From JACQLN01 sp049274895 (GTDB lineage Bacteria > Patescibacteriota > Minisyncoccia > JACQLN01), in contig JBASTM010000008.1 in assembly GCA_049274895.1 (NCBI GenBank), positions 1-64,000 of the forward strand: a DNA stretch of 64,000 nt, written 5' to 3'. The notes below the pieces were generated by a model, which made no database searches, was not told the DNA's origin, and was given only the letters and a program-made list of their open reading frames with translations. Of this stretch, positions 21,985 to 30,347 are shown in pieces. The stretch's first letter is position 1; every line of letters begins with the position of its first letter. The position numbers and the translations under genes were made by a program.

Positions 21985-24108
21985 ATGCCCGCTTCAATTA
22001 TAAATTGCTCTGATCTTAAAGAAGCCGATGTGGTTTTGTTGGGCGCCAATTACGACGTCACTTCGTCTTTTGGCAAAGGGGCGAGCCATGGCCCGGCGGC
22101 CATTATTGATTGCTTGCATACCCAAGTTGAATTTTTAGACCGCTACACCGGCCTGACGCCGCGGGATCACTTGAAGATCGCTTACCAAGATTTGGGTGAT
22201 CTAAATTCGCTTAGTCCCGAGGCAATGGTGGACAGAATCAAAAACGCTTACGGCGAGCATTTGGGTTTTGGGCGTTTCAACATTCTTTTAGGCGGCGAGC
22301 ATTCCGTGACCAGCGGGGCCTTAAAAGCCATCGGCCAGCGCCATTTTCCGTCCGAAATAACCGTGGTGCAACTGGACGCCCATTTTGATTTGCGCGACAC
22401 CGACGAGGATTTTAACGACCAGCCGTGGGGCAGGTATTCTCATGCCACAGTGATGAGGCGGGCCTTTGAACTCGGTTATAAAATAGTTTCGGTGGGCGTG
22501 CGGGCTTATTCCGGCCAAGAATACGATTTTGCCCGCGAGCGCGGCATTGCCTTTTTTGAATGGGGTAAAGGCAGGGTGCCTTCTCACCAAGAAATCTTAA
22601 AGGCCATTACCACCGACAAAGTTTATTTGACCATAGACGCGGACGGTTTTGACCCGGTGCATCTGCCGGCCACCGGCACGCCCGTGCAGGGCGGGCTGGA
22701 ATGGAATTACGCCTTAGGGCTGATAAGTGAAATTTTTAAGCATAAAAAAGTTGTCGGCGCCGATGTGGTGGAGGTTTCACCCAGGGCGGGCGATACGCTG
22801 ACCGAATACGGCGCCGCCCAAATTTGCCATAATTTAATGGCCGGGCATTTAAGCGGGACCGATAAATTAAAAAATATGAATACAGAACCTGATTTTGGGC
22901 TTGACGGGAATCCGGGCCATCAAGTTGTTGGTGATGGCCAAATGGGCGCGCCGGTGATCGGCCGCAGCGTGGCAGAATGCGCTTCGTTAAAAGATATTTT
23001 TGAAAATGCCCTGCCGGCTTTCGGCGGAGCTTATCTTAAAAGAGTTTATAGTATTTTACGCCAGGCCATTTTAAACAACGTGCCTCTGGTAATAAGTATA
23101 GCCGGGCCGGTGACCGTGTCCGATCAGCACCGCGCCTGGCTGATTCCCTTGCTGGAAACCGGCTGGGTGGCCTATTTAACTACCACCGACGCCGCCTGCT
23201 ACCACGACGGCCACGACGCCTTGTATAAATCAGCCCCAGGGGATCGCCCCATAAAAGAAGTTGATATTTTCGGCGACGACGGCGCTTACCGCGAAGCGGG
23301 AATCATACGCGTGGCCGATACCGGATTCAAAGAACAAGTTATTTTTGACCAGGACCGGATGATTTCGGCCGTGTTGCAACGTCCTGAATTCCAAAAACGC
23401 ATGACCACCACCGAGCGCAATTATATGTTGGGTCGGTATTATCAAAATCAGGAAGAGGAAGTCGGTGTTCGGCCGGGGTTACTCTCCACTTGTTCGCGTT
23501 TGGGCCTGCCGGTGTTCGTGGGCGCCGCGGCCGACGGCAGCGCTTTTCTCAACTCCGTAAAACTGTGGGCCTTAAACCGTGTTTCCAACCGCCCCTATTG
23601 GTTTGACTATGATCTCCACGCCGACGTTTTTGAAAGCTGCGCTTACCATTATTGGGGTCTTTTTGATTCCGAAGCCAAGGCCTTGGGCGCTTTGATTTTG
23701 GGCGGGGGCGTGCCCAAAAATTACAGTTTGCAGCCCGAGCCGACGCTGTCGCAGATATTTTTGTTGCCGGGCATCCGCGGCTACGATTACGACGTCCAGA
23801 TTGTATCTTCTCCGGTAACCGACGGCAGTTTATCTGGCTGTCTTCCGGCCGAGGCGGTGAGCTGGGGTAAGGTTAACCCCGAAACTTATCGCCAGCAAAC
23901 CGAGAGCATGCAGGCCGATTATTCTATGGTAATGCCCTTCATCGTCAAAGCCCTGCTGGATGATCCCGCTCTTCCACGCCGGCCCCAGCTGGGTTTGTAT
24001 CATCGCCGCCAGGAACTGGTTAACAAACTTTTTGACGCAGTGGCCCAGAACCAAGCGGCCATTGAAGAAACCTTAAATTATCCCCTTAAAATTGTAGCCA
24101 GTGCTTAG
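21985..24108 (+). CDS. Agmatinase / deoxyhypusine-synthase-like (SpeB-SpeY) fusion
   Basis: 707 residues in one uninterrupted frame. Residues about 1-290 are a ureohydrolase: GGEHSVTSG, QLDAHFDLRD and TIDADGFDPVHLPATGTP carry the two-manganese ligands of agmatinase/arginase. From about residue 297 (MNTEPDFGLDGNPGHQ) the protein is a deoxyhypusine synthase homologue: SIAGPVTVSDQHRAW, LILGGGVPKNYSLQPEPTLS and the active-site Lys motif LPAEAVSWGK. Known: SpeB makes putrescine from agmatine; bacterial DHS homologues (SpeY, shown in Anabaena) make homospermidine from putrescine. Inference: one protein carries both steps. No arginine decarboxylase is in this window. A diverged copy of its 3' end lies at 25288. 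Confidence 0.88.
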   Translation: MPASIINCSDLKEADVVLLGANYDVTSSFGKGASHGPAAIIDCLHTQVEFLDRYTGLTPRDHLKIAYQDLGDLNSLSPEAMVDRIKNAYGEHLGFGRFNILLGGEHSVTSGALKAIGQRHFPSEITVVQLDAHFDLRDTDEDFNDQPWGRYSHATVMRRAFELGYKIVSVGVRAYSGQEYDFARERGIAFFEWGKGRVPSHQEILKAITTDKVYLTIDADGFDPVHLPATGTPVQGGLEWNYALGLISEIFKHKKVVGADVVEVSPRAGDTLTEYGAAQICHNLMAGHLSGTDKLKNMNTEPDFGLDGNPGHQVVGDGQMGAPVIGRSVAECASLKDIFENALPAFGGAYLKRVYSILRQAILNNVPLVISIAGPVTVSDQHRAWLIPLLETGWVAYLTTTDAACYHDGHDALYKSAPGDRPIKEVDIFGDDGAYREAGIIRVADTGFKEQVIFDQDRMISAVLQRPEFQKRMTTTERNYMLGRYYQNQEEEVGVRPGLLSTCSRLGLPVFVGAAADGSAFLNSVKLWALNRVSNRPYWFDYDLHADVFESCAYHYWGLFDSEAKALGALILGGGVPKNYSLQPEPTLSQIFLLPGIRGYDYDVQIVSSPVTDGSLSGCLPAEAVSWGKVNPETYRQQTESMQADYSMVMPFIVKALLDDPALPRRPQLGLYHRRQELVNKLFDAVAQNQAAIEETLNYPLKIVASA

Positions 24109-24150
24109 ACCGGGTCTAGACCTTAATGATATACTTAAAGAATAGAGAAT

Positions 24151-24987
24151 ATGCCTGAATTTTTCCAAGATTTATTCAAAAGAAAACAAGTACAAGTGGA
24201 GGATTCTGAAGATCATGAAGAAAAACCCCAACAACTGCCGGTTGTTGAGGAGCCGAGTCCATCCGAGCGTCTAAGATCACCTTTGGAAACACCAGAGGAA
24301 GGTGTGCTTGAAAGCCGTGAGAAAACAGATAGCAAACTCTTAGGCGGCGGGTGCAATACGACTGTATTTATTGAACTGAAAGATGACGGTTCGGGTATCT
24401 TTAAACCTAAAAGTGGTGAGAATGAGAATTTAAGGGAAAATATAAGAGCTGGGACATATTTTCAGCGTGAACGAGCTGCCTATCTACTAGACAAATTTTT
24501 AGGGTTTGATCTGGTTCCTCCGACTGTTGTGCGTGAGATAGATGGCGAGATTGGTAGCTTCCAGCAATTTATTCCCGATGCCCAGCCAGGACGTCGAGTT
24601 GAACATAGCGAACTTGATGAAGCTGCTATTAAGCAGCAATTAATAAAGCTTTGGATTTTTGATTGTATTATTTTTAATTCGGACCGCCACTGGAGCAATT
24701 TTTTAGTTAAAGATAAAAAAGTTTACGCTATTGATAATGGGTTATCGTTTGGTGATGAAATATTTTATCCTCATGACAGTTTTTTTGATGTCCCGATTCC
24801 TCCGGAAATAGTTGAGGGTATTAAGAAGTTTCTTTTGTGGAAAGAAGGCAGAAAAATATGCGAAGATTTGCTCGGAGAGCTTTTGAGCTCGGAAGAAGTT
24901 GCGGCCTGTATGAGGCGTATAGAAAGAATCGCCAGTATTATTAAACAGCACGGCCAAGTGCCTCGGGAGTCTGAGTTGGTTTTTTGA
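24151..24987 (+). CDS. HipA/PI-kinase-like protein kinase
   Basis: 278 residues. A charged, proline-rich N-terminal tail (1-60) precedes a kinase-like core: LLGGGCNTTVFIELKD (glycine-rich start), GSGIFKPKSG with the likely ATP-binding Lys, FNSDRHWSNFLV (D-R-H-x2-N catalytic loop, about 174) and YAIDNGLSFGD (metal-binding D-N-G). This combination is typical of the HipA and phosphatidylinositol-kinase-like families found as accessory bacterial kinases; substrate unknown. AT-rich compared with its neighbours. Followed within 6 nt by the gene at 24993, and the pair sits between two copies of the SpeB-SpeY 3' end, which suggests arrival as a cassette. Confidence 0.75.
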   Translation: MPEFFQDLFKRKQVQVEDSEDHEEKPQQLPVVEEPSPSERLRSPLETPEEGVLESREKTDSKLLGGGCNTTVFIELKDDGSGIFKPKSGENENLRENIRAGTYFQRERAAYLLDKFLGFDLVPPTVVREIDGEIGSFQQFIPDAQPGRRVEHSELDEAAIKQQLIKLWIFDCIIFNSDRHWSNFLVKDKKVYAIDNGLSFGDEIFYPHDSFFDVPIPPEIVEGIKKFLLWKEGRKICEDLLGELLSSEEVAACMRRIERIASIIKQHGQVPRESELVF

Positions 24988-24992
24988 CAGCT

Positions 24993-25250
24993 ATGAAATT
25001 TGTAGAGATATATAAAATTCAAAATGACGGTTCGCAAACTATAGCGGCAATATGCAAACTTGCCGGCGAGACGGTTGTCTGTGAGGGTGAGCCGGTGTTG
25101 ATTAGCGGATTGGAGCAAGAGGGGATTTGGGATGATTCAAAAACTCCACCGCAGAAAGTTTTTCCCAAAGACGGCCTGGCTTTTTTAGACCGGCTCCGTT
25201 TTACTTTTAAGTCCGGTTATCTTAATGCCTCCGAAGTTAAGGAGGAATAA
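24993..25250 (+). CDS. Small protein paired with the HipA/PI-kinase-like gene
   Basis: 85 residues, not recognised (MKFVEIYKIQNDGSQTIAAI...). Mixed alpha/beta in appearance, no membrane segment. It begins 6 nt after the kinase stop; ATG 24993 is preferred to a TTG at 24984. By position it may be the kinase's partner or regulator. Confidence 0.65.
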   Translation: MKFVEIYKIQNDGSQTIAAICKLAGETVVCEGEPVLISGLEQEGIWDDSKTPPQKVFPKDGLAFLDRLRFTFKSGYLNASEVKEE

Positions 25251-25258
25251 ACCCACAC

Positions 25259-25286
25259 CCACAAAGGGTTACCCTTTGTGGGTTTA
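25259..25286 (+). terminator. Terminator of the kinase pair
   Basis: CCCACAAAGGG-tta-CCCTTTGTGGG followed by TTT. Confidence 0.8.
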
Positions 25287-25287
25287 G

Positions 25288-25347
25288 AAACCAAACGGCC
25301 ATTGAAGAAACCTTAAACTATCCTCTCAAGATCATCACCCAATCCTA
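25288..25347 (+). pseudogene. Diverged second copy of the SpeB-SpeY 3' end
   Basis: The sequence is read as NQTAIEETLNYPLKIITQS-stop, versus NQAAIEETLNYPLKIVASA-stop at the end of the intact gene (24049-24108). About 30 nt around CGGCCATTGAAGAAACCTTA are identical and the last codons differ. It has no gene of its own in front, so it is a leftover 3' end. Confidence 0.85.
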
Positions 25348-25360
25348 AAAATCTTAAAAC

Positions 25361-25394
25361 GTATACCGAGCTAGCGGTAGCAAGCTCGGTATAC
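25361..25394. terminator. Strong hairpin GTATACCGAGCT...AGCTCGGTATAC
   Basis: A perfect 12-bp stem with a 10-nt loop (AGCGGTAGCA). No T-run follows on either side, so termination is only one possibility; it may be an insulator or palindromic repeat. Confidence 0.55.
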
Positions 25395-25496
25395 AAATTA
25401 TTGAACACCCGGTGTTTGATCGATAAAGTCTCTAATGTGGTGGACGGATACAAGCATTTGATTTTCTAGCTCGTTTTTGGTATCTTTAGTTTTATT

Positions 25497-25688
25497 ATGA
25501 TCACTCAAACTCGCACACGAACTGCCCATCTGCCGTTGGCGCTCCACCAGGCCGCGGAGAGTCTTAAAAAGTTGTCCAAAAATGAATTGGAAACTTTGGA
25601 ATTGCTTTTAGACAAAGAAACCAGCCGAGTTATTAAGCGGAGCGTTTCTCAAGCTAAGAAAGGCCAGATGCGAGAACTTAAGCCGTGA
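25497..25688 (+). CDS. Probable antitoxin
   Basis: 63 residues, helical, basic (LPLALHQAAESLKKLSKNEL ... SRVIKRSVSQAKKGQ). Size and coupling to the next frame suggest an antitoxin; the family is not certain. Confidence 0.6.
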   Translation: MITQTRTRTAHLPLALHQAAESLKKLSKNELETLELLLDKETSRVIKRSVSQAKKGQMRELKP

Positions 25689-25867
25689 AAATTGGTGATC
25701 AGCTCTCCGGACCGCTAGATTGGCTCCGGAGTTTTCATTTTTCAAGCCGGATTGGGCCACACAGGATTGCTTACAGTCTTGATCCAAGAGCGAGTAAGAT
25801 TGTGATTCATTATGCCGGTTATCGAGGTGGTTTCTATGAGAAACTAAAACAGGCCCTGGATAAGTAA
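25685..25867 (+). CDS. Probable RelE-like toxin, short
   Basis: 60 residues with a GTG start overlapping the previous stop by 4 nt. RIGPHRIAYSLDPRASKIVI and HYAGYRGGFYEKL resemble the C-terminal strands of RelE toxins. At 60 residues it is shorter than the usual 80-95, so it may be reduced or inactive. Confidence 0.6.
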   Translation: MKIGDQLSGPLDWLRSFHFSSRIGPHRIAYSLDPRASKIVIHYAGYRGGFYEKLKQALDK

Positions 25868-25878
25868 TCTTTGGGTTA

Positions 25879-25908
25879 TTGACTTTTGATAGGGCGATAT
25901 ATTACAAT
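25879..25908 (+). promoter_or_regulatory. Promoter of the tuf-S10-spc operon
   Basis: TTGACT (25879-25884), an 18-nt spacer and TACAAT (25903-25908). It leaves an AT-rich leader of about 100 nt before tuf. It is the only good sigma70-type promoter that I see ahead of the ribosomal genes. Confidence 0.7.
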
Positions 25909-26015
25909 GGGTTTACGATTATTTTGGCGGAATTTAACAGGTTAGGGAATAGGGTAATTTTACCTTGGTTTTTCTATCGTAAAAACTTAAATAAATTAAA
26001 TAATCAATAAAAAAT

Positions 26016-27209
26016 ATGGCAGACAAGTTCGAACGGAATAAGCCGCACATTAACGTCGGCACCATCGGCCACGTCGACCACGGCAAGACCACTTTAACCG
26101 CGGCGATTTTGCATGTCCTTCATATGAAGGGTTTGGTTAAGCGTCTGGAAAAAGTGGACGATATTGATAACGCGCCCGAAGAAAAGGCGCGCGGCATTAC
26201 CATTGCCTTGCACCACTCGGAATACGAATCCGAAAAGCGCCACTACGCCCATATCGACGCGCCCGGCCACGCCGACTACATTAAAAACATGATCACCGGC
26301 GCCGCCCAGATGGACGGCGCGGTTTTGGTGGTTTCGGCGGCCGACGGCCCGATGCCGCAGACCCGCGAGCATATTCTCTTGGCGCGCCAGGTGGGCGTGC
26401 CGGCCGTGATCGTCTTTTTGAATAAGGTAGACCAGGTGGATGATCCCGAACTTATTGATTTGGTTGAAGCCGAAGTTAGGGAATTGTTAAAGAAATATGA
26501 ATATCCCGGCGATACTACGCCCATCATCAGGGGCTCGGCCCTTAAAGCCCTGGAAGCCAAATCGGCCGATGACGAAGTGGCCAAACCAATTTTGGAATTG
26601 GTCAAAGCCATGGATGATTTTATTCCCGAACCGAAAAGAGAAACCGATAAACCTTTCCTGATGCCGGTGGAAGATATTTTTTCCATAGAAGGCCGGGGCA
26701 CGGTGGTTACCGGCAGAATTGAGCGCGGCCAGGTTAAAATAAACGAAGAGGTTGAAATTGTGGGCTTGCGCCCCACCGCCAAAACCGTTATCACCGGCAT
26801 AGAAATGTTCAACCGCTCTCTGGACGAAGGCCAAGCGGGCGACAACGCCGGTTTGCTGCTTCGGGGCACCAAAAAAGAAGACGTGGAGCGCGGCCAAGTT
26901 TTGGCCAAGCCGGGTACCATTACGCCCCACACCGATTTTGAAGCCGAGATTTACGTTTTGAATAAAGAAGAAGGCGGCCGCCATACGCCTTTCTTTAAGG
27001 GTTACAAGCCCCAGTTTTACGTGCGGACCACCGATGTTACCGGAGAAGTTTTACTGCCCGAAGGCACCGAGATGGTTATGCCGGGCGACACGGTGAAGTT
27101 GGCGGTTAAATTAATCGCCCCGGTGGCGCTGGAAGAAAAGCAAAGATTTGCCATCCGGGAGGGCGGCAAAACGGTGGGCGCCGGCGTGGTTACCCAGGTA
27201 ATCAAATAA
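26016..27209 (+). CDS. tuf: Translation elongation factor Tu
   Basis: 397 residues. GTPase motifs: GHVDHGKTT (G1, about 20), RGITIA (G2), DAPGH (G3, about 82; usually DCPGH), NKVD (G4, about 137) and GSAL (G5). Domains 2 and 3 follow, with GRGTVVTGRIERG and GMTVKLA-like PGDTVKLAVKLIAP. Delivers aminoacyl-tRNA to the ribosome. Here it opens the operon; rpsL, rpsG and fusA, its usual upstream neighbours, are absent and replaced by toxin-antitoxin genes. Confidence 0.98.
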   Translation: MADKFERNKPHINVGTIGHVDHGKTTLTAAILHVLHMKGLVKRLEKVDDIDNAPEEKARGITIALHHSEYESEKRHYAHIDAPGHADYIKNMITGAAQMDGAVLVVSAADGPMPQTREHILLARQVGVPAVIVFLNKVDQVDDPELIDLVEAEVRELLKKYEYPGDTTPIIRGSALKALEAKSADDEVAKPILELVKAMDDFIPEPKRETDKPFLMPVEDIFSIEGRGTVVTGRIERGQVKINEEVEIVGLRPTAKTVITGIEMFNRSLDEGQAGDNAGLLLRGTKKEDVERGQVLAKPGTITPHTDFEAEIYVLNKEEGGRHTPFFKGYKPQFYVRTTDVTGEVLLPEGTEMVMPGDTVKLAVKLIAPVALEEKQRFAIREGGKTVGAGVVTQVIK

Positions 27210-27242
27210 GGCCGGTACTCGCTTTGTACTTTTAGACGAAAA

Positions 27243-27584
27243 ATGGCTACAGCAACCAAGAAAGCAGCGGTAGAGGAAATCAAGCAAAGACTGCGGATCA
27301 AAATAAAAGCTTATGATTCCAAAATTATCGATGCTTCCTCGAAGCAGATAGTGGATATTGCTTTGCGCAACGGCGCCGAGGTGGTGGGGCCGGTGCCTCT
27401 GCCCACCGAGATTCATAAGTACACGGTCAACCGATCCACCTTCGTGCATAAGGATTCGCGGGAGCAGTTTGAGATGAGATCGCATAAAAGGTTGATTGAT
27501 ATTCTAAATCCCAACCCCAAGATTATAGACGCGCTGATGAACCTTAACCTGCCGGCCGGAGTGGATATAGAGATTAAGATGTAA
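27243..27584 (+). CDS. rpsJ: 30S ribosomal protein S10
   Basis: 113 residues with the S10 core QRLRIKIKAYDSKIIDASSK, VGPVPLPTEIHKYTVNRSTF and EMRSHKRLIDI, in the usual position ahead of rplC. In other bacteria S10 also forms the NusE antitermination partner. Its stop TAA is the first triplet of the intercistronic element at 27582. Confidence 0.98.
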   Translation: MATATKKAAVEEIKQRLRIKIKAYDSKIIDASSKQIVDIALRNGAEVVGPVPLPTEIHKYTVNRSTFVHKDSREQFEMRSHKRLIDILNPNPKIIDALMNLNLPAGVDIEIKM

Positions 27585-27796
27585 GGGCTTTGTCTAAAAA
27601 TTTGTCCCGTACGATACGGGACAAATTTTTAGGAACAAAACCTTACCCCGCCCTAATTCTGTTTGCGAACTGCGATTTTCCGTGAGCTCGAGCGAAGCGC
27701 TTCGCTCGAAATCATTGGAAGTATCAAGATCGTGGCTGGAATTAGGGCGGGGTTCTATATTTTACAACTATTCGCTTTGCTCACAGGTAAAATATG
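27582..27796 (+). repeat. Intercistronic three-hairpin element, copy a (rpsJ-rplC)
   Basis: Begins at the rpsJ stop: TAAGGGCTTTGT pairs with ACAAAACCTTA around an inner stem CTAAAAATTTGTCCCGTA/TACGGGACAAATTTTTAG. Helix 2: ACCCCGCCCTAATTC pairs with GGAATTAGGGCGGGGT across a 100-nt loop that carries GAGCGAAGCG-CTTCGCTC. Helix 3: ATATTTTAC and CAGGTAAAATAT around TCGCTTTGCTC, ending on the rplC ATG. No Shine-Dalgarno site is visible. Confidence 0.75.
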
Positions 27797-28204
27797 AAAT
27801 ACATCATCGGAGAAAAATTAGGTATGACGCAGTTGGTGGGCGAAAAGGGCGAAATCATCCCGGTGACTTTGATTGGAGCCGAAACCGATTTCTCCCCGGG
27901 AGATTTAGTCAAAGTCAGCGCCCGTTCCACCGGCAAGGGTTTTCAGGGGGTGGTCAAAAGACATGGCTTTCACGGCAGTCCGGCTTCGCACGGCCACCAC
28001 GCCGTGTTGCGCCGCCCCGGGTCCATTGGCGGGCGGTTTCCCCAGAGAGTTTTGAAAGGCAAAAGAATGGGCGGCCGTACCGGGGGCCAGAGAGTCACCG
28101 TCAAAAACTTGAAGGTGATCAGGGTAGATGCGGCCCTTAAGGTCATTGCGGTTAGAGGAGCAATACCCGGGAAGAAAGGGACGAGGGTGGAAATCCGGAC
28201 ATGA
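27794..28204 (+). CDS. rplC: 50S ribosomal protein L3, short form
   Basis: 136 residues beginning MKYIIGEKLGMTQL, with the L3 signature TGKGFQGVVKRHGFHGSPAS, GSIGGRFPQRVLKGKRMGGR and VTVKNLKVI. Bacterial L3 is usually about 205-210 residues; the part missing lies between the N-terminal strands and the FQGVVKRHGF loop, a shortening seen in CPR. The loop that approaches the peptidyl-transferase centre is kept. Confidence 0.96.
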   Translation: MKYIIGEKLGMTQLVGEKGEIIPVTLIGAETDFSPGDLVKVSARSTGKGFQGVVKRHGFHGSPASHGHHAVLRRPGSIGGRFPQRVLKGKRMGGRTGGQRVTVKNLKVIRVDAALKVIAVRGAIPGKKGTRVEIRT

Positions 28205-28262
28205 TATGCGAATAACGAATCTGCCCGAATATTACGAATAAAGATTAAGATTCGCATACAAA
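28205..28262. repeat. GCGAATAACGAAT-type degenerate spacer
   Basis: TATGCGAATAACGAATCTGC, then CCGAATATTACGAATAAAG and ATTCGCATA. The ends TATGCGAAT and ATTCGCATA pair. It fills the gap between rplC and rplD and resembles the spacers at 1511, 34786 and 60806. Confidence 0.55.
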
Positions 28263-28265
28263 ATA

Positions 28266-28892
28266 ATGGAAACCAAAATATACAATCAAACGGGCGAGGA
28301 GGCGGGAACAGTGACGCTGTCCGAATCAGTTTTTGGTTTGCCTCAAAATTTGGATTTAGTGCATCAAATCAGAGTGGGCATGCTGGCCAATGCCCGGCGG
28401 CCGGTGGCCCACACCAAAAACAGGTCTGAGGTCAGGGGCGGCGGCAAAAAACCTTGGCGGCAGAAAGGCACTGGGCGGGCCCGGCACGGCTCGCGCCGCT
28501 CGCCTATCTGGAAGGGCGGGGGCGTTAGCCACGGACCGCGTAAGGAAAAAAATTATTCCCAAAAAATAAATTCGGCTATGGCCCGCAAGGCCCTGGGCAC
28601 CGTTTTGAGTTCTAAATTTAAATCCGGCGAGGTCAGGGTGATAGAGGATTTTAGCTGGGATGGCATCAGCACCAAAAAGTTTGCCGCTTGGGCCAATAAA
28701 GCCGCCGGGGGCGATTTTAGAAGCTTGCTTATAGTGCTGGATCACGGCGATGTTAATCTGGTTAAGTCCAGTCGGAATTTGGGTAATGTTGAAATCAAAA
28801 CCGTTGGTAATTTGAACGTTTTGGATGCTCTTAAGTTTAAGAAAATAATTTTTACCAAATCGGCTTTGAAAACCTTAGCTAGTAAAAAATAA
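28266..28892 (+). CDS. rplD: 50S ribosomal protein L4
   Basis: 208 residues. VHQIRVGMLANARRPVAHTK and RGGGKKPWRQKGTGRARHGS form the exit-tunnel loop; KKNYSQKINSAMARKALGTV follows. Binds 23S rRNA; in E. coli L4 also represses the S10 operon. Normal length and position. Confidence 0.98.
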   Translation: METKIYNQTGEEAGTVTLSESVFGLPQNLDLVHQIRVGMLANARRPVAHTKNRSEVRGGGKKPWRQKGTGRARHGSRRSPIWKGGGVSHGPRKEKNYSQKINSAMARKALGTVLSSKFKSGEVRVIEDFSWDGISTKKFAAWANKAAGGDFRSLLIVLDHGDVNLVKSSRNLGNVEIKTVGNLNVLDALKFKKIIFTKSALKTLASKK

Positions 28893-28893
28893 T

Positions 28894-29301
28894 ATGTTTG
28901 GATTGAAAAAAGAAAAGAAAAGCCCCGCACCAGAGCGAAGCTCGGTGCGGGGTGAGAGTCTCCGACAGGTAAAAGCCGTCGGAACGTCTGATCAGGTTGT
29001 CAAAAATCTGTCTCGGGTGGCGGCCGGGTCAGTTTTGGTGAGGCCGGTAGTTTCAGAAAAGGCCTTAGGCGGAGAGGGCGGCGGTAAATATATGTTTAGA
29101 GTTCGGGGCGAGGCCACCAAACCGGAGGTGAAGAAAGAAATTGAAAAACTGTATCGGGTTAAGGTTACTAAAATCAATATGATAACGGTTCAACCCCGGC
29201 CCGTTTTTTTTAGAGGCCGGACCAACTACCGGTCGGGTTTTAAGAAAACTGTGGTTAAATTAGCCGCCGGGCAAAAAATAGAAGTGCTGCCTAAGCAATA
29301 A
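28894..29301 (+). CDS. rplW: 50S ribosomal protein L23 with N-terminal extension
   Basis: 135 residues; the L23 core starts near residue 47 (VLVRPVVSEKALGG) and ends with the RRGRT-like FFRGRTNYRSGFKKTVVKL. Usual length is about 95-100. The extra 40 N-terminal residues are encoded by two hairpins: CCCCGCACC...GGTGCGGGG at 28923-28952 and TCCGAC...GTCGGA at 28958-28983. The start codon follows the rplD stop directly. Confidence 0.94.
   Translation: MFGLKKEKKSPAPERSSVRGESLRQVKAVGTSDQVVKNLSRVAAGSVLVRPVVSEKALGGEGGGKYMFRVRGEATKPEVKKEIEKLYRVKVTKINMITVQPRPVFFRGRTNYRSGFKKTVVKLAAGQKIEVLPKQ
28922..28983. repeat. Two in-frame hairpins in the rplW 5' coding region
   Basis: CCCCGCACC-a-GAGC-gaa-GCTC-g-GTGCGGGG is read as APERSSVRG; TCCGAC...GTCGGA follows. 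They account for much of the N-terminal extension of L23. Confidence 0.65.
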
Positions 29302-29306
29302 TTATT

Positions 29307-30137
29307 ATGAAGTTCTATCGTCCTACATCACCCTCTAGGCGCGGCATGAGCGGTATTGAATACCGTAAATTTATTACTGCCCGGGAGCCGTTAAAATCTT
29401 TGGTAACGAGGCTAAAAACCAAAAGCGGCCGCAACAATTCCGGCCGGATAACCGTGCGGCATCAAGGCGGCGGCGTTAAGAGAAACTATCGCCTGGTTGA
29501 TTTTAAGCAATCGGGTTCGGCCCAAACAGCCACAGTGGAAACAATTGAATATGATCCTTACCGGACTGCTTTTATTGCGCGGCTGCTCTATAAAAATGGG
29601 AAGAGAGGCTATATTCTGGCGCCCCAAGGTCTTAAGGTGGGTGATGAAGTTATGTCACACCGAGACAATCCCATTGCTTTGAATACGGGCCACCGCACAC
29701 AATTGAAGAATATACCCGTGGGTACTTTTGTTCACAATGTGGAGTTGAGACCCGGCCACGGCGGCCAGTTGGGCCGGGCCGCCGGCACCTCGGTTAAGAT
29801 TATGGCCCGGGAGGGCGGCTATGTTAACCTGGGGTTGCCTAGCGGTGAGGTCAGAAAAGTCCAGGAAACATGCTTTGGTTCCGTGGGCGCCGTTTCTAAC
29901 CCGGAAAACGCGATGGTGACCGTGGGTAAAGCCGGTCGGTCGCGTCACATGGGTGTGAGGCCGACGGTGCGCGGTACGGCCATGAATCCGGTGGATCACC
30001 CCCACGGCGGCGGCGAGGGTAAACAGCCCCGGGGTCTTAGGCGACCCAAAAATGCTTGGGGCAAGGGCACCCGAGGCGTCAAAACCAGAAGCAGAAAAAA
30101 TCGTTCCAATATATTTATAGTTCAAAGGAGAAAATAA
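29307..30137 (+). CDS. rplB: 50S ribosomal protein L2
   Basis: 276 residues, full length. Core segments GRNNSGRITVRHQGGGVKRN, RLVDFKQ, VEYDP-like IEYDPYRTAFIARLLYKNGK, and the peptidyl-transferase-proximal VMNPVDHPHGGGEG (here TAMNPVDHPHGGGEG). Its stop TAA is the first triplet of the element at 30135. Confidence 0.98.
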   Translation: MKFYRPTSPSRRGMSGIEYRKFITAREPLKSLVTRLKTKSGRNNSGRITVRHQGGGVKRNYRLVDFKQSGSAQTATVETIEYDPYRTAFIARLLYKNGKRGYILAPQGLKVGDEVMSHRDNPIALNTGHRTQLKNIPVGTFVHNVELRPGHGGQLGRAAGTSVKIMAREGGYVNLGLPSGEVRKVQETCFGSVGAVSNPENAMVTVGKAGRSRHMGVRPTVRGTAMNPVDHPHGGGEGKQPRGLRRPKNAWGKGTRGVKTRSRKNRSNIFIVQRRK

Positions 30138-30347
30138 GGGCTTTACCCAAGAGCGGAGCGATTGGTTGTAAAACCTTACCCAGCACATAAATCAACGAGT
30201 CATGACAATAAAATATATAAAATCAAAATCAATAAAAGGTCAGTATGCAAACAAAACCACACCCAGTGGATTTATGTGCTGGGTGCTCACTTTTATAACT
30301 AAATTTTATACGCTAAGCAGCTCTAAAATTTAGACAAAACTGGCATG
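30135..30347 (+). repeat. Intercistronic three-hairpin element, copy b (rplB-rpsS)
   Basis: TAAGGGCTTTAC pairs with GTAAAACCTTA (copy a has TTTGT/ACAAA at the same place). Helix 2: ACCCAGCACATAAATC pairs with GGATTTATGTGCTGGGT over a long A-rich loop. Helix 3: CTAAATTTTA pairs with TAAAATTTAG, then ACAAAACTGGCATG at the rpsS start. Confidence 0.75.

Noticed and set aside
26276..26984. Long minus-strand frames opposite tuf
   Set aside because: Shadow frames of the tuf codon pattern, without protein-like composition.
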